From the NCBI RefSeq assembly GCF_003634275.1, contig NZ_RBWY01000001.1, positions 62,001 through 126,000 on the forward strand: a stretch of DNA of 64,000 nt. The letters run 5' to 3'. Positions 53,999 through 63,054 of the stretch are shown here, one piece after another. This DNA is from Orbus hercynius. GTDB lineage: Bacteria; Pseudomonadota; Gammaproteobacteria; Enterobacterales; Orbaceae. How positions within the stretch are numbered: the first letter of the stretch is position 1; each line of letters begins with the position of its first letter. Below the pieces are notes generated by a model. It was not told the origin of the DNA, made no database searches, and saw only the letters and a program-made list of their open reading frames with translations. The position numbers and the translations under genes are program-made.

Positions 53999-55100
53999 AG
54001 GCATCTCGATAGATGATTTTTCAACAATTTATACGCGATTAGTTGAACGTTTTAAGCAGATATACGGCAATGACGTTAACCTTGATAGTGATACGCCTGA
54101 CGGGCAATTACTCAGTTTAATCGCGCAAGAGCTAACGCATATTTACCAAGCCGCTGCCTTTGCGATTCAAATGCTCGATCCTTATCAGGCTGTTGGCCAG
54201 TGGTTAGATCAACGGGCGCTTTATGCTGGCGTAGTACGTAATAAAGCTTCTTATTCGTATATTGATGAAGTGATTATAACGGGAACGCCTCAAACAACCA
54301 TTCCAACCAATACGACGTTGCTTGATGGCAATAAAAATAAGTGGCTGATTACTGAGCCCACGACACTCAATGCTCAAGGCAGTGCTCGGGTTAGAATTCG
54401 CTCGGCATTGGTGGGTGATTTTACTGTCAAGATCGGCGATACATTTACCCTGTCGGCAATTATGCTTGGCATCGACAGAATCACTGCTCACAGCAGGGGT
54501 TATGGTGGTAGTGATGAAGAGTCAGATATTGCGCTGCTAAAACGTTTTATGTTATCGCATGCGATTAATAACTATGATGATAAATCGGGTATTAAGGCAG
54601 CGTTATACAATCTGACTGGCGTGACCAAATGCGAAGTTTATGAAAATTATACCCATCAGGCTGATGATAAAGGCGTGCCAGCCCATTCGATCAATGTTGT
54701 GATTGTAGGCGGCGCTGATGAGCAAATTGCTAAAGTTATCACAAAAAAGAAACAAGGTGGCTGCGGGCTATTTGGGCAAACAACTGCAACTAGTGATTTG
54801 CAGGGATTAGCAAGAGTTGTGCATTTTGACCGGCCAAGTAAAAAAGCGATTGCGGTGGTGATGACGCTGGGTCGTTATCAGGCTTTTAGTGATATCGACC
54901 AAGATGCAATTAAAGCTAACCTCACGGCATTAAACTTTGCCATTGGTGAAACAGTATACGCTTCAAGGATTATCTCGAGTATTAATTTAACCGATGGTTT
55001 TTATATTAAATCATTAACCGTCAACGAGTCGAATATGGCTAACATTGGTTATCGCGAATATGCGGAAATTAACCAAATTGAGGTGCTGATCGATGAGTGA
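53979..55100 (+). CDS. Baseplate J family protein
   Basis: 373 aa from ATG 53979 (preceded by GAGAGG); an in-frame TTG at 53970 is unlikely. YTRLVERFKQIYGNDVNLDS, DTPDGQLLSLIAQELTHIYQ and the SRGYGGSDEESDIALLKRF motif are clear J family marks. Confidence 0.9.
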   Translation: MLQITDKGISIDDFSTIYTRLVERFKQIYGNDVNLDSDTPDGQLLSLIAQELTHIYQAAAFAIQMLDPYQAVGQWLDQRALYAGVVRNKASYSYIDEVIITGTPQTTIPTNTTLLDGNKNKWLITEPTTLNAQGSARVRIRSALVGDFTVKIGDTFTLSAIMLGIDRITAHSRGYGGSDEESDIALLKRFMLSHAINNYDDKSGIKAALYNLTGVTKCEVYENYTHQADDKGVPAHSINVVIVGGADEQIAKVITKKKQGGCGLFGQTTATSDLQGLARVVHFDRPSKKAIAVVMTLGRYQAFSDIDQDAIKANLTALNFAIGETVYASRIISSINLTDGFYIKSLTVNESNMANIGYREYAEINQIEVLIDE

Positions 55101-55740
55101 TAATAACGACTTGATCTGGCAATACCGAGATAAACCGAACGCGGTTGCGACTATTAATGCGTTGACTTCAGAAACTCGCAGCACACTGCAAAGCACGCTG
55201 GATATTGCTGAGCTGTTAAATATTGATACCGCGCAAGGCTATGCGCTGGATTTAATTGGCCGCCATGTCGGGATGAGCCGCATTTTATCTAAAGCGATTG
55301 CTAAGGAGTATTTCGGTTTTTTAGCTAGTGAAGCAGCGCAAGGATTTAATACCGGTGAGTTTTATCGTTATGGCGATGCATTAACGGCATCAGTTCGCCT
55401 GAATGATGACGATTATCGCTTTTTTATTAAAGCCAAGACCGTTAAAAATTATCAAGATGGTACGATTGAAAATATCATCAATAGCGTGCGGTTTTTATGT
55501 GGTAACCATAGTAATGCGATTGATTTGCTCGATATGACGATGAATATCGTCGTTGGCTCACAATCACTCAATACCATCATGCTGTATGCCATCAAATATT
55601 TAGATATTTTGGTTCGCCCGGTTGGCGTGCATTATAAATTATTGATACTCACCAATAATCAGCCATTCGGTTTTTATCGTGATAAAAATGCACATGGTTT
55701 TGGCTTTGGTCAATTTGTCAGATTACAACAAATAGGATAA
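55093..55740 (+). CDS. DUF2612 tail protein (gpI-like)
   Basis: 215 aa. LLNIDTAQGYALDLIGRHVG, LNDDDYRFFIKAKTVKNYQD and the C-terminal PFGFYRDKNAHGFGFGQF are DUF2612 marks; the family links baseplate J to the tail fibre. Confidence 0.82.
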   Translation: MSDNNDLIWQYRDKPNAVATINALTSETRSTLQSTLDIAELLNIDTAQGYALDLIGRHVGMSRILSKAIAKEYFGFLASEAAQGFNTGEFYRYGDALTASVRLNDDDYRFFIKAKTVKNYQDGTIENIINSVRFLCGNHSNAIDLLDMTMNIVVGSQSLNTIMLYAIKYLDILVRPVGVHYKLLILTNNQPFGFYRDKNAHGFGFGQFVRLQQIG

Positions 55741-55748
55741 CAAACAAT

Positions 55749-56759
55749 ATGAAAATACAAACACAACCCGATTATTTGATTTTTGCTCAAGATGCCAAAA
55801 CCAGTGAATTACAAGAATTTCCTGATGTATCTCGTGGCTGGGGCGTGACCATTGATCAAACCCAGTCTAAGCCACCGATGGAGTGGATGAACGGTGCTTT
55901 TAACCGCGTGGATAAAAATATGCTGTATTTACTACAGCAAGGGATCCCGCAATGGAATAGTGATGTGCTTTATCCAGTTGGCGCAGTGATCAAATATAAC
56001 AACACTATTTACTTAGCTAAACTTGAAAATGATAATGCTATGCCATCAACCAATACCTCGAAATGGGATAAACTGCTTAATGATGCTAGCACCACACAAA
56101 AAGGTATTGTCAAACTCAGCTCAGCGACCAATAGCCCTTCTGAAACAGAAGCGGCGACAACCAAAGCGGTCAAGGTTGCTTATGATTCGGCGAGTTCTGC
56201 AAATGCCATTGCAAATACGGCTAAATCTAATGCTTTAACCGCTCAAATTAAAGCAGATAGCGCTTATACATTAGCTAATAATGCCAATATTACAGCTGAC
56301 ACCGCGCTATCGCGAACTTTGGGGGGGGTTGTGTCTGGTAATACTAACTTTACCGGAAAACTAAAACAAGCGGGAAGTGATGTCATTACCGTTGAAAGCA
56401 TTTATAAGTACAACACTACTCTTGTTTCAGTATTATATCCAGAAGGATCTGAGAGCTCCCCTCCTATTTTATCTAAAGGTAATAGAAAAGTAATAGCAAA
56501 TCCGTATAACACGTTAAACTGTATAGTTAAGCTTGAGCTTAGGATAAATAATATTTGGGCTGAATGCCCAAAATCTCAGGATACCGGCAGTAACTACACA
56601 AGAGGTGCAACTGCTACAGCGATGAGTAATGGTACGATAGTTATTCAATGCGGGGGAGTATCGCTGCTCACGGGTGCTCAAGGTGATGGTAATCCGTGGA
56701 ATTCCGGTCTTGTAGAGTCAGCACCTTATCGTGTTCGAGTTATCAAATTAAGTGAGTAA
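55749..56759 (+). CDS. Tail fibre / receptor-binding protein
   Basis: 336 aa. N-terminal attachment part (PDYLIFAQDAKTSELQEFPD, VSRGWGVTIDQTQSKPPMEW), the phage fibre motif ASTTQKGIVKLSSATNSPSE, an Ala/Asn-rich coiled coil (ASSANAIANTAKSNALTAQI), then a globular C-terminal domain that would set the target range. No fibre chaperone gene follows. The C-terminal part differs in style from the rest and may be exchanged. Confidence 0.85.
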   Translation: MKIQTQPDYLIFAQDAKTSELQEFPDVSRGWGVTIDQTQSKPPMEWMNGAFNRVDKNMLYLLQQGIPQWNSDVLYPVGAVIKYNNTIYLAKLENDNAMPSTNTSKWDKLLNDASTTQKGIVKLSSATNSPSETEAATTKAVKVAYDSASSANAIANTAKSNALTAQIKADSAYTLANNANITADTALSRTLGGVVSGNTNFTGKLKQAGSDVITVESIYKYNTTLVSVLYPEGSESSPPILSKGNRKVIANPYNTLNCIVKLELRINNIWAECPKSQDTGSNYTRGATATAMSNGTIVIQCGGVSLLTGAQGDGNPWNSGLVESAPYRVRVIKLSE

Positions 56760-56885
56760 ATACGTATTCCAAGCCTCTATTAGTTCTGATACTACCCCGA
56801 TAGTCCGTATCATAGCGGATAATATTCTATAATTTATCTATTCTAAATATTCACATTTTCCGTGTTCTTAAGAACAATTACTAAC

Positions 56886-56909
56886 GCCACCTAATGGGGT
56901 GGTTTTTTA
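56886..56909 (+). terminator. Terminator after the fibre gene
   Basis: CCACC-TAATGG-GGTGG followed by TTTTTTA and TTATGGAG, nearly the element at 46169-46191. Confidence 0.75.
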
Positions 56910-56924
56910 TTTATGGAGAAAACA

Positions 56925-57219
56925 ATGGCTAATAAATATGAATTAACACAAAGGACTAAAATTAGCGTATCAAAAGAAGCTACAATTGAAGAAAATCCGG
57001 CAAGCACTGCTTGGCTTGATCTTGATAACATTATAGCTGAGTTTAGCTATAATGGTGGAAAAAATTCGAGATTGAAGTAACATTTCAATATTCAATATAG
57101 CAAGATATGACCAATGGTTTGCCTGCTCTTAGTGAAGTTAAGTTTTTAGGGAACAAGCCGACATGGAAGACATTGCAGGCTAACTCATCTCTCCTGTTAT
57201 TACTCTATCAATTCTAGTA
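56925..57219 (+). pseudogene. Relic of a second phage tail tube gene
   Basis: A 51-codon frame (56925-57080) with a good GGAG begins MANKYELTQRTKISVSKEA and contains ASTAWLDLDNIIAEFSYNGG. Past its stop, another frame continues with phage-tube-like words (DMTNGLPALSEVKFLG) interrupted by a TAG. This resembles the start and middle of long-tail tube proteins, decayed by frameshift and stops. Confidence 0.55.
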
Positions 57220-57254
57220 TATTTTAGTTTTCCATAATAACATGAATTGAGCAG

Positions 57255-57277
57255 GCCCCCCAGCTGGGGCTTTGTTT
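57255..57277 (+). terminator. Terminator at the end of the tail locus
   Basis: GCCCC-CCAGCT-GGGGC followed by TTTGTTTATTTT. Marks the right edge of the locus next to the minus-strand EF-hand-like gene. Confidence 0.75.
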
Positions 57278-59516
57278 ATTTTGTTGTATTAATAGGTGAT
57301 CCGCCCTCTGCTATTGGGGTATCAACAGGAGCTTGCTGCACTGTGGCAGAAGTTGATTGTGCCGGGGAATCGAAATAGCCATCATACCATAGCCAGCCAC
57401 TTGCTGCGGCAATACCAATCATAAGCGCAATGAAAAAGGCTAAGTAGTATTTGTAGCGATTTTTTTTCATTGGATCAATTAAACTTCGGCTCGCATTTTT
57501 TGGCAGTTCGGCTTTTGAGGTAAGTTGTGTCCCCAAAAACAAATTAATTTTTATTTTGCCATTGATCGCCCAGCCAGATGCTTCAAGCAGTGGACCAAGT
57601 GTACGTTGACGTAGCTTAATCCACGCTAAAATGACCGATGGACCTGAAATAATTAAAAATATACCTAAAAAGACAAACGGGAGTTGCCACCAATAGAGTT
57701 GAAAGAGTGAGCTGGCAATGCTTGCAATTGCGGTACCTAAAGCACCGAGTGCAAGGCCGATAGCTGCAAAAATTCCCATGCTTTTGCCAATATCAAATTT
57801 TACCGGATCGGCGGTTTGGGTTGTTTGAGTCGCGGAATTGATAATCGCTGAATCTTTAGAGGTTGCCCATTTATTGATCTGTTCGGTGATAAAACGGCCA
57901 ATTCGTTTATAGGGATCCCAAATTGCTTGGCTAATGCTAATTGGTTTACTGATGATTTTGACTACTTTGGCATCCCAGTCATTACCTTTATTATCAACAA
58001 ATACGCCATTACGACCATCAAGTAAAAAATCAGCATCACCCGCGGTCATTGCGGCAACAATCGTTTGTTTTTGCTGTGTACCGTTAATAGGTGGCGTTTT
58101 TCGGGTACATTCACAATACATTAAAAATAATTCAGAATAATTAGCTAATGTCGTATGTTTGGCGATATCGGCGACCGGAATACACAATGTACAACAGCGG
58201 CCATCAATAAAAAGACGCCCAGTTTGAAAGGCTGCTGTGCGAGTGTCTAAATCAAAAAAATCATGAAATGACACAAAGTTCATCAACAATCGATATAGGT
58301 GTCTATGAAATACGACTAGTTTTTCGACATCAGCAATATCAGAGGCGGCGGCTGGTGTTTTACTATCTTTATCGGCAAGTTCGGCAAATCGTTCGAATAG
58401 ATCACTATTTAGTAGTTGATCGATTTTGGCTTCGCCCAGTTTATCAATGGTTATTTTTGGGGCGATAGTTGTATCGACTTTAGTTAAAGCTGGTTTTGAT
58501 GCAACCACAGTTGAATAAGGCGTTAACATTTTTTGGATATGGATCCAATCTGTCTGTGATAGTGCATTTTGTGAGCTTAAAAATGGCTTAACTAAGCTCA
58601 TCAAACGTAATACTTTATCACGCCATATTGGATTTAATCCGCTAGTCAGATTAAGGTCTGCATTTGCTTCTACTTTTGATAGGGGTAATTCAGCCAAGGC
58701 GCTATCGGCTAGTAAACCATTATCCATTGGTACAATATATTTTTCATCAACATTTAATGATTTCTCTGCTTGTGGGGCATAACTTGCAAGCTCAGTACGC
58801 AAAAAATAGTCGTTGATTTTATCTTTTAATTGCAACACTAATTGCCATGCTTCCTCTGTATCATTAGCTAGTGGCGTCGTTGCTGAACTGACGTTTTTGT
58901 GCCACTTCACCCACTCTTCTAAAGATTGTTTAAACGCGCTAGCGATTTTATTATCAATCCCATCTAAGCCACTGGCATCTTTAACCCCACCCATCACACT
59001 GAGTGCATCTTTAATAAAATCTTGTAAATCATTCGCAATTTTGTTTGTTGGCGGGACAATACCATCACCATTAAATAAATTACTGCTATTAACTAGTGTT
59101 GAGGCATTTAAATCATCTACACTAACAAAATTTTGGTCATTTTTACCAATATTGGCGAGAATCGCTTTTGCGGTTGCTAATAAACGTGACCCATTTTCTG
59201 TCGTGCTATCAATGGCTGCGAGTGGTAATTCACTAGCACACTCAATTAGGCTATCAAGCTTTATTAATCTTGTTTTTAGCCATTTCACTGCATCAACAAT
59301 GTCGGGTATGCGAATACGATCATCATTATTGCTATCAAGTAACGACAATGTTTTGGCATCTAACTCAAGCCCTGAAGCGGGACAACTCAATGCGACCCAA
59401 AGCTTAGGATCGAGTTCATCTAAATGCATGATATCTTGAGCATTTCGTAAAATAACTTGATCAATTCCACCAATGCGCTGAAATTGCCATGGATACGTCG
59501 TTGTTGTATTTGCCAT
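57276..59516 (-). CDS. Large EF-hand-like membrane protein of unknown function
   Basis: 746 aa. Near the N-terminus LSLLDSNNDDRIRIPDIVDA (about 55-74) is an EF-hand-like calcium loop (DSNNDDRIRI). A second acidic patch is DADFLLDGRNGVFVDNKGND (about 495-514). At the C-terminal part two hydrophobic stretches (MGIFAAIGLALGALGTAIAS and LPFVFLGIFLIISGPSVILA) and a last one (YYLAFFIALMIGIAAASGWL) anchor it. Large proteins of this type occur in gammaproteobacteria and Bacteroidetes without known function. Monocistronic. Confidence 0.7.
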   Translation of the reverse strand: MANTTTTYPWQFQRIGGIDQVILRNAQDIMHLDELDPKLWVALSCPASGLELDAKTLSLLDSNNDDRIRIPDIVDAVKWLKTRLIKLDSLIECASELPLAAIDSTTENGSRLLATAKAILANIGKNDQNFVSVDDLNASTLVNSSNLFNGDGIVPPTNKIANDLQDFIKDALSVMGGVKDASGLDGIDNKIASAFKQSLEEWVKWHKNVSSATTPLANDTEEAWQLVLQLKDKINDYFLRTELASYAPQAEKSLNVDEKYIVPMDNGLLADSALAELPLSKVEANADLNLTSGLNPIWRDKVLRLMSLVKPFLSSQNALSQTDWIHIQKMLTPYSTVVASKPALTKVDTTIAPKITIDKLGEAKIDQLLNSDLFERFAELADKDSKTPAAASDIADVEKLVVFHRHLYRLLMNFVSFHDFFDLDTRTAAFQTGRLFIDGRCCTLCIPVADIAKHTTLANYSELFLMYCECTRKTPPINGTQQKQTIVAAMTAGDADFLLDGRNGVFVDNKGNDWDAKVVKIISKPISISQAIWDPYKRIGRFITEQINKWATSKDSAIINSATQTTQTADPVKFDIGKSMGIFAAIGLALGALGTAIASIASSLFQLYWWQLPFVFLGIFLIISGPSVILAWIKLRQRTLGPLLEASGWAINGKIKINLFLGTQLTSKAELPKNASRSLIDPMKKNRYKYYLAFFIALMIGIAAASGWLWYDGYFDSPAQSTSATVQQAPVDTPIAEGGSPINTTK

Positions 59517-59780
59517 TTGCTATTACCTTAATTATCAAAACACATAGCTATTATTATGCTATAGATGTTTTTTTAATGCTACCTTGATAAAACCTATTTA
59601 TTACAAAGCTTTTATATTTGATAATGTTTAGATAATTTTAGATGAAATACAATCTATTGGCATAATAAGTCCTGTTTGAAACATGACTAAAACAATTTTT
59701 ACTGAATTATTATGTATTGCCGTTAATACGTGGCATAATTTCATCATTAGTGAATTATTTTAATAACATGGCTTAATATT

Positions 59781-61697
59781 ATGGCTTTAATTACATTACA
59801 TAACGCATACCTCTCTTTTAGTGATGCTCCTTTACTTGATCATGCAGATTTATCGATTGAACCCGGCGAGCGAGTGTGTTTAGTCGGCCGAAATGGTGCC
59901 GGCAAATCGACATTGCTCAAAATTTTGGATAAAGAAGTGACATTAGATGAAGGACAGCTTATTTTCGAAAATGATATTGTTGTCTCTCGATTACAACAAG
60001 ATCCACCAAGGAACATACAAGGTTCAATTTTTGATTTTGTCGCAGGTGGGTTACGAGATGTCGCCGATTTACTCAAAGCATATCATAAACGATTAGTACA
60101 AATTGAACATGACCCGAGTGATGAAAATCTATCGCAGTTAGCAAAACTTCAAGATCAAATTGATCAAAAGAATGGGTGGCAAATCAGTAATCGGATTAAT
60201 AATGTGTTATCCGCTTTATCACTGGATGCGGATATGGAACTTTCCGCATTGTCAGGTGGTTGGTTACGTAAAGCAGCACTTGCCAAAGCGCTGGTAAACG
60301 AGCCTGATATTTTGCTATTAGATGAACCGACTAACCATTTAGATATTGACGGTATTGCCTGGCTTGAAACATTTTTAAAAAGCTTTCCTGGTAGTATTGT
60401 GTTTATTTCTCATGATCGGTCATTTATCCGTAAAATGGCAACACGAATTCTTGATTTAGATCGCGGTAAAATTACATCTTGGCCTGGTAATTATGATGCT
60501 TACCTATTTGGAAAAGAAGAAGCTTTACGTGTGGAAGAGTTGCAAAATGCTGAGTTTGATAAAAAACTGGCTCAAGAAGAAGTATGGATAAGGCAAGGCA
60601 TCAAAGCGAGAAGAACTCGTAATGAGGGGCGAGTACGCGCACTTAAAACATTGCGACAGGAATATTCAGCGCGTCGTCAGGTCATGGGAACGGCGAAAGT
60701 GCAGATCGAAGAGGCGTTACGTTCAGGTAAGATAGTATTTGATTTAGAACAAGTATGTTATCAAATTGATAATAAACAGTTGGTTGAAAACTTTACAGCA
60801 CAAGTACTACGTGGTGATAAAATTGCCTTAATTGGGCCAAATGGTATTGGTAAAACAACGTTAATCAAACTGATGCTAAATCAACTGATGCCAACGTCAG
60901 GATCGGTTCATTGCGGTACTAAATTAGAGGTGGCCTATTTTGATCAGCATCGTGCAGATTTAGACCCGGATAAAACCGTGATGGATAACTTAGCCTATGG
61001 TAAACAAGAAGTGACGGTGAATGGTCGAAATCGCCATGTTCTGGGTTACTTGCAAGATTTTTTATTTCATCCTAAACGAGCGAGAACGCCTGTTAGTGCC
61101 TTATCTGGTGGCGAGAAAAATCGTCTATTACTTGCAAAATTATTTTTAAAACCAAGTAATTTATTGATTCTAGATGAGCCAACAAATGATTTAGATGTTG
61201 AAACCCTCGAATTGTTAGAAGAACTCGTCAGCGAATATAATGGCACAGTCTTACTTGTTAGCCACGATCGGCAGTTTGTTGATAATGCGGTTAATCAATG
61301 TTGGTTTTTTGAAGGCCAAGGCGTGATCCACGCTTATGTCGGTGGCTATTTTGATGCGCTACATCAACGTGAAACAACTCAGCCAATTGATAAACGAGCC
61401 TCATATGAGCCTGTGGTCGCACCTAAGATCGTCGCGCCTTGTTCAACGGATAACAATAAAGTTGCAAGTAAAAAATTAACTTATAAGCAAGCGCGAGAGC
61501 TCGAATCCTTACCTCAAGAAATTGAACGTGTTGAACAAGCCATCGCGTTATTGCAACGTAAAGTGAGTGATGGGGATTTTTTCAATCAACCTCATGAAGT
61601 CACTAGCAAAACGCTACAAGAATTAGCCGAACAAGAACAGAACCTTGAACGTATTTTTAACTTATGGGAAGAATTAGAAGCTATAAAAAATAGTTAA
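59781..61697 (+). CDS. uup: ABC-F ATPase Uup
   Basis: 638 aa with two ATPase domains: Walker A GRNGAGKST (about 36-44) and GPNGIGKTT (about 353-361), signatures LSGGWLRK and LSGGEKNR, Walker B LLLDEPTNH and LILDEPTND. The C-terminal coiled coil (KKLTYKQARELESLPQEIER onward) is the Uup-specific DNA/ribosome-binding domain. Uup acts in translation quality and transposon precise excision. Upstream of pqiAB, as in enterics. Confidence 0.95.
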   Translation: MALITLHNAYLSFSDAPLLDHADLSIEPGERVCLVGRNGAGKSTLLKILDKEVTLDEGQLIFENDIVVSRLQQDPPRNIQGSIFDFVAGGLRDVADLLKAYHKRLVQIEHDPSDENLSQLAKLQDQIDQKNGWQISNRINNVLSALSLDADMELSALSGGWLRKAALAKALVNEPDILLLDEPTNHLDIDGIAWLETFLKSFPGSIVFISHDRSFIRKMATRILDLDRGKITSWPGNYDAYLFGKEEALRVEELQNAEFDKKLAQEEVWIRQGIKARRTRNEGRVRALKTLRQEYSARRQVMGTAKVQIEEALRSGKIVFDLEQVCYQIDNKQLVENFTAQVLRGDKIALIGPNGIGKTTLIKLMLNQLMPTSGSVHCGTKLEVAYFDQHRADLDPDKTVMDNLAYGKQEVTVNGRNRHVLGYLQDFLFHPKRARTPVSALSGGEKNRLLLAKLFLKPSNLLILDEPTNDLDVETLELLEELVSEYNGTVLLVSHDRQFVDNAVNQCWFFEGQGVIHAYVGGYFDALHQRETTQPIDKRASYEPVVAPKIVAPCSTDNNKVASKKLTYKQARELESLPQEIERVEQAIALLQRKVSDGDFFNQPHEVTSKTLQELAEQEQNLERIFNLWEELEAIKNS

Positions 61698-61793
61698 GGC
61701 TAATTTGATAAATAATGCTTTGTGTTTATGAGAAATTTTTTTTATAGGTATAATGACGATTCTGTTAAAAAATGCAAAGACGTGGAAATTTTT

Positions 61794-63038
61794 ATGCCGC
61801 TTTCTAATGAGAGTGATAAGAACTATGTTTTATGCCATCACTGTGATTTACTTAGTGAATTACCCGTGATTGCAAATAAACATAAAGCTGTTTGTCCAAG
61901 GTGCCATACTCGTTTAGCGCGTGGTCACACCGATATGAAAAGGGACACGATTATTTATTCACTCTGTTCGCTAACCATGTTGTGCTTAGCGTGTTGCTTT
62001 ATTTTTATCGATATCCGAGTTATTGGCATTGTGAATAATTTAAATCTTATTCAGTTAGCACATATCTTATATCAAGATCAATACCTGTCACTAACGTTGT
62101 TATTTTTGATTCTGGTACTTGTGATCCCTTTTTTATCTTTGCTTATTCAACTTGCTCTTTGTAGTCACTTACCGTTATCTAAATATCGGCAGCGATCTTT
62201 GTTGAAATTATATCATCAATTAGAGCCTTGGAGTATGCCCGAAATTTTTATGGCTGGGGTGTTAGTGAGTTTTGTAAAATTGATTAATTATGGTGATGTT
62301 GGGCTTGGGAAGGCATTTATATTATTTTGTCTTTTCATCGTATTTTATTTGAAGTCATATATTATTTTTGGTAAACGTGATATTTGGAACGAGATCGATA
62401 AGAGTAATTTTGCGAACACTGAGCTGGTTTCTGGCACAATGGGTATCGATCAAAATATTCGATTATGTTTATGTTGCCATGCGATTTTACCTGCGGATCT
62501 GACGCGCTGTCCGCGTTGTAAAAGTAAAGGTCAACTGAGGGAGAGTCGAAAAATTCAATGGACGTTTGCCTTATTATTCACCTCATTAATACTGTATATT
62601 CCCGCAAATTTATATGGTGTGATGAACACGGTTTTTCTCGGTTCTCAGTCAAGCTCTACCATTTTAGATGGGGTTTTGTATATGTGGCAAGAAGGTGATT
62701 ATCCTGTTGCGTTAGTCATATTCTCGGCAAGTGTTATCATTCCGGTGTTGAAAATTGTTGCATTGAGTTGGTTGTGTTATTTCGTTGTAGCCGTTAAACA
62801 CAAGAGTGACAAAGACTGTTTCAAAATGAATAAAATATATAATATGGTCGAATTTATTGGGCGTTGGTCGATGATTGATGTATTTGTTGTGTCAATTGTG
62901 GCTTCATTAATTCGTAATGGCGAGATGATGGCGGTCTATCCGTATATTGGTGTGATATTTTTTGCATCAGTTGTGATTGTCACGATGATTGCTTCACATA
63001 AATATGATCCTAGATTGATTTGGGATAAAGTTAATTAG
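61794..63038 (+). CDS. pqiA: Intermembrane transport protein PqiA
   Basis: 414 aa from ATG 61794 (an upstream in-frame start at 61722 adds 24 poorly conserved residues). Two zinc-ribbon-like pairs, CHHCDLL...CPRCHTRL and CLCCHAILP...CPRCKSKG, each followed by membrane segments, typical of PqiA. Partner of the MCE protein PqiB in lipid transport across the envelope. Confidence 0.93.
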   Translation: MPLSNESDKNYVLCHHCDLLSELPVIANKHKAVCPRCHTRLARGHTDMKRDTIIYSLCSLTMLCLACCFIFIDIRVIGIVNNLNLIQLAHILYQDQYLSLTLLFLILVLVIPFLSLLIQLALCSHLPLSKYRQRSLLKLYHQLEPWSMPEIFMAGVLVSFVKLINYGDVGLGKAFILFCLFIVFYLKSYIIFGKRDIWNEIDKSNFANTELVSGTMGIDQNIRLCLCCHAILPADLTRCPRCKSKGQLRESRKIQWTFALLFTSLILYIPANLYGVMNTVFLGSQSSSTILDGVLYMWQEGDYPVALVIFSASVIIPVLKIVALSWLCYFVVAVKHKSDKDCFKMNKIYNMVEFIGRWSMIDVFVVSIVASLIRNGEMMAVYPYIGVIFFASVVIVTMIASHKYDPRLIWDKVN

Positions 63039-63054
63039 AAAAGTTAGGTGAGTT

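Noticed and set aside
42625-57277. Intact prophage
   Set aside because: No integrase, replication, terminase, portal or capsid gene and no att repeats were found around the tail genes.
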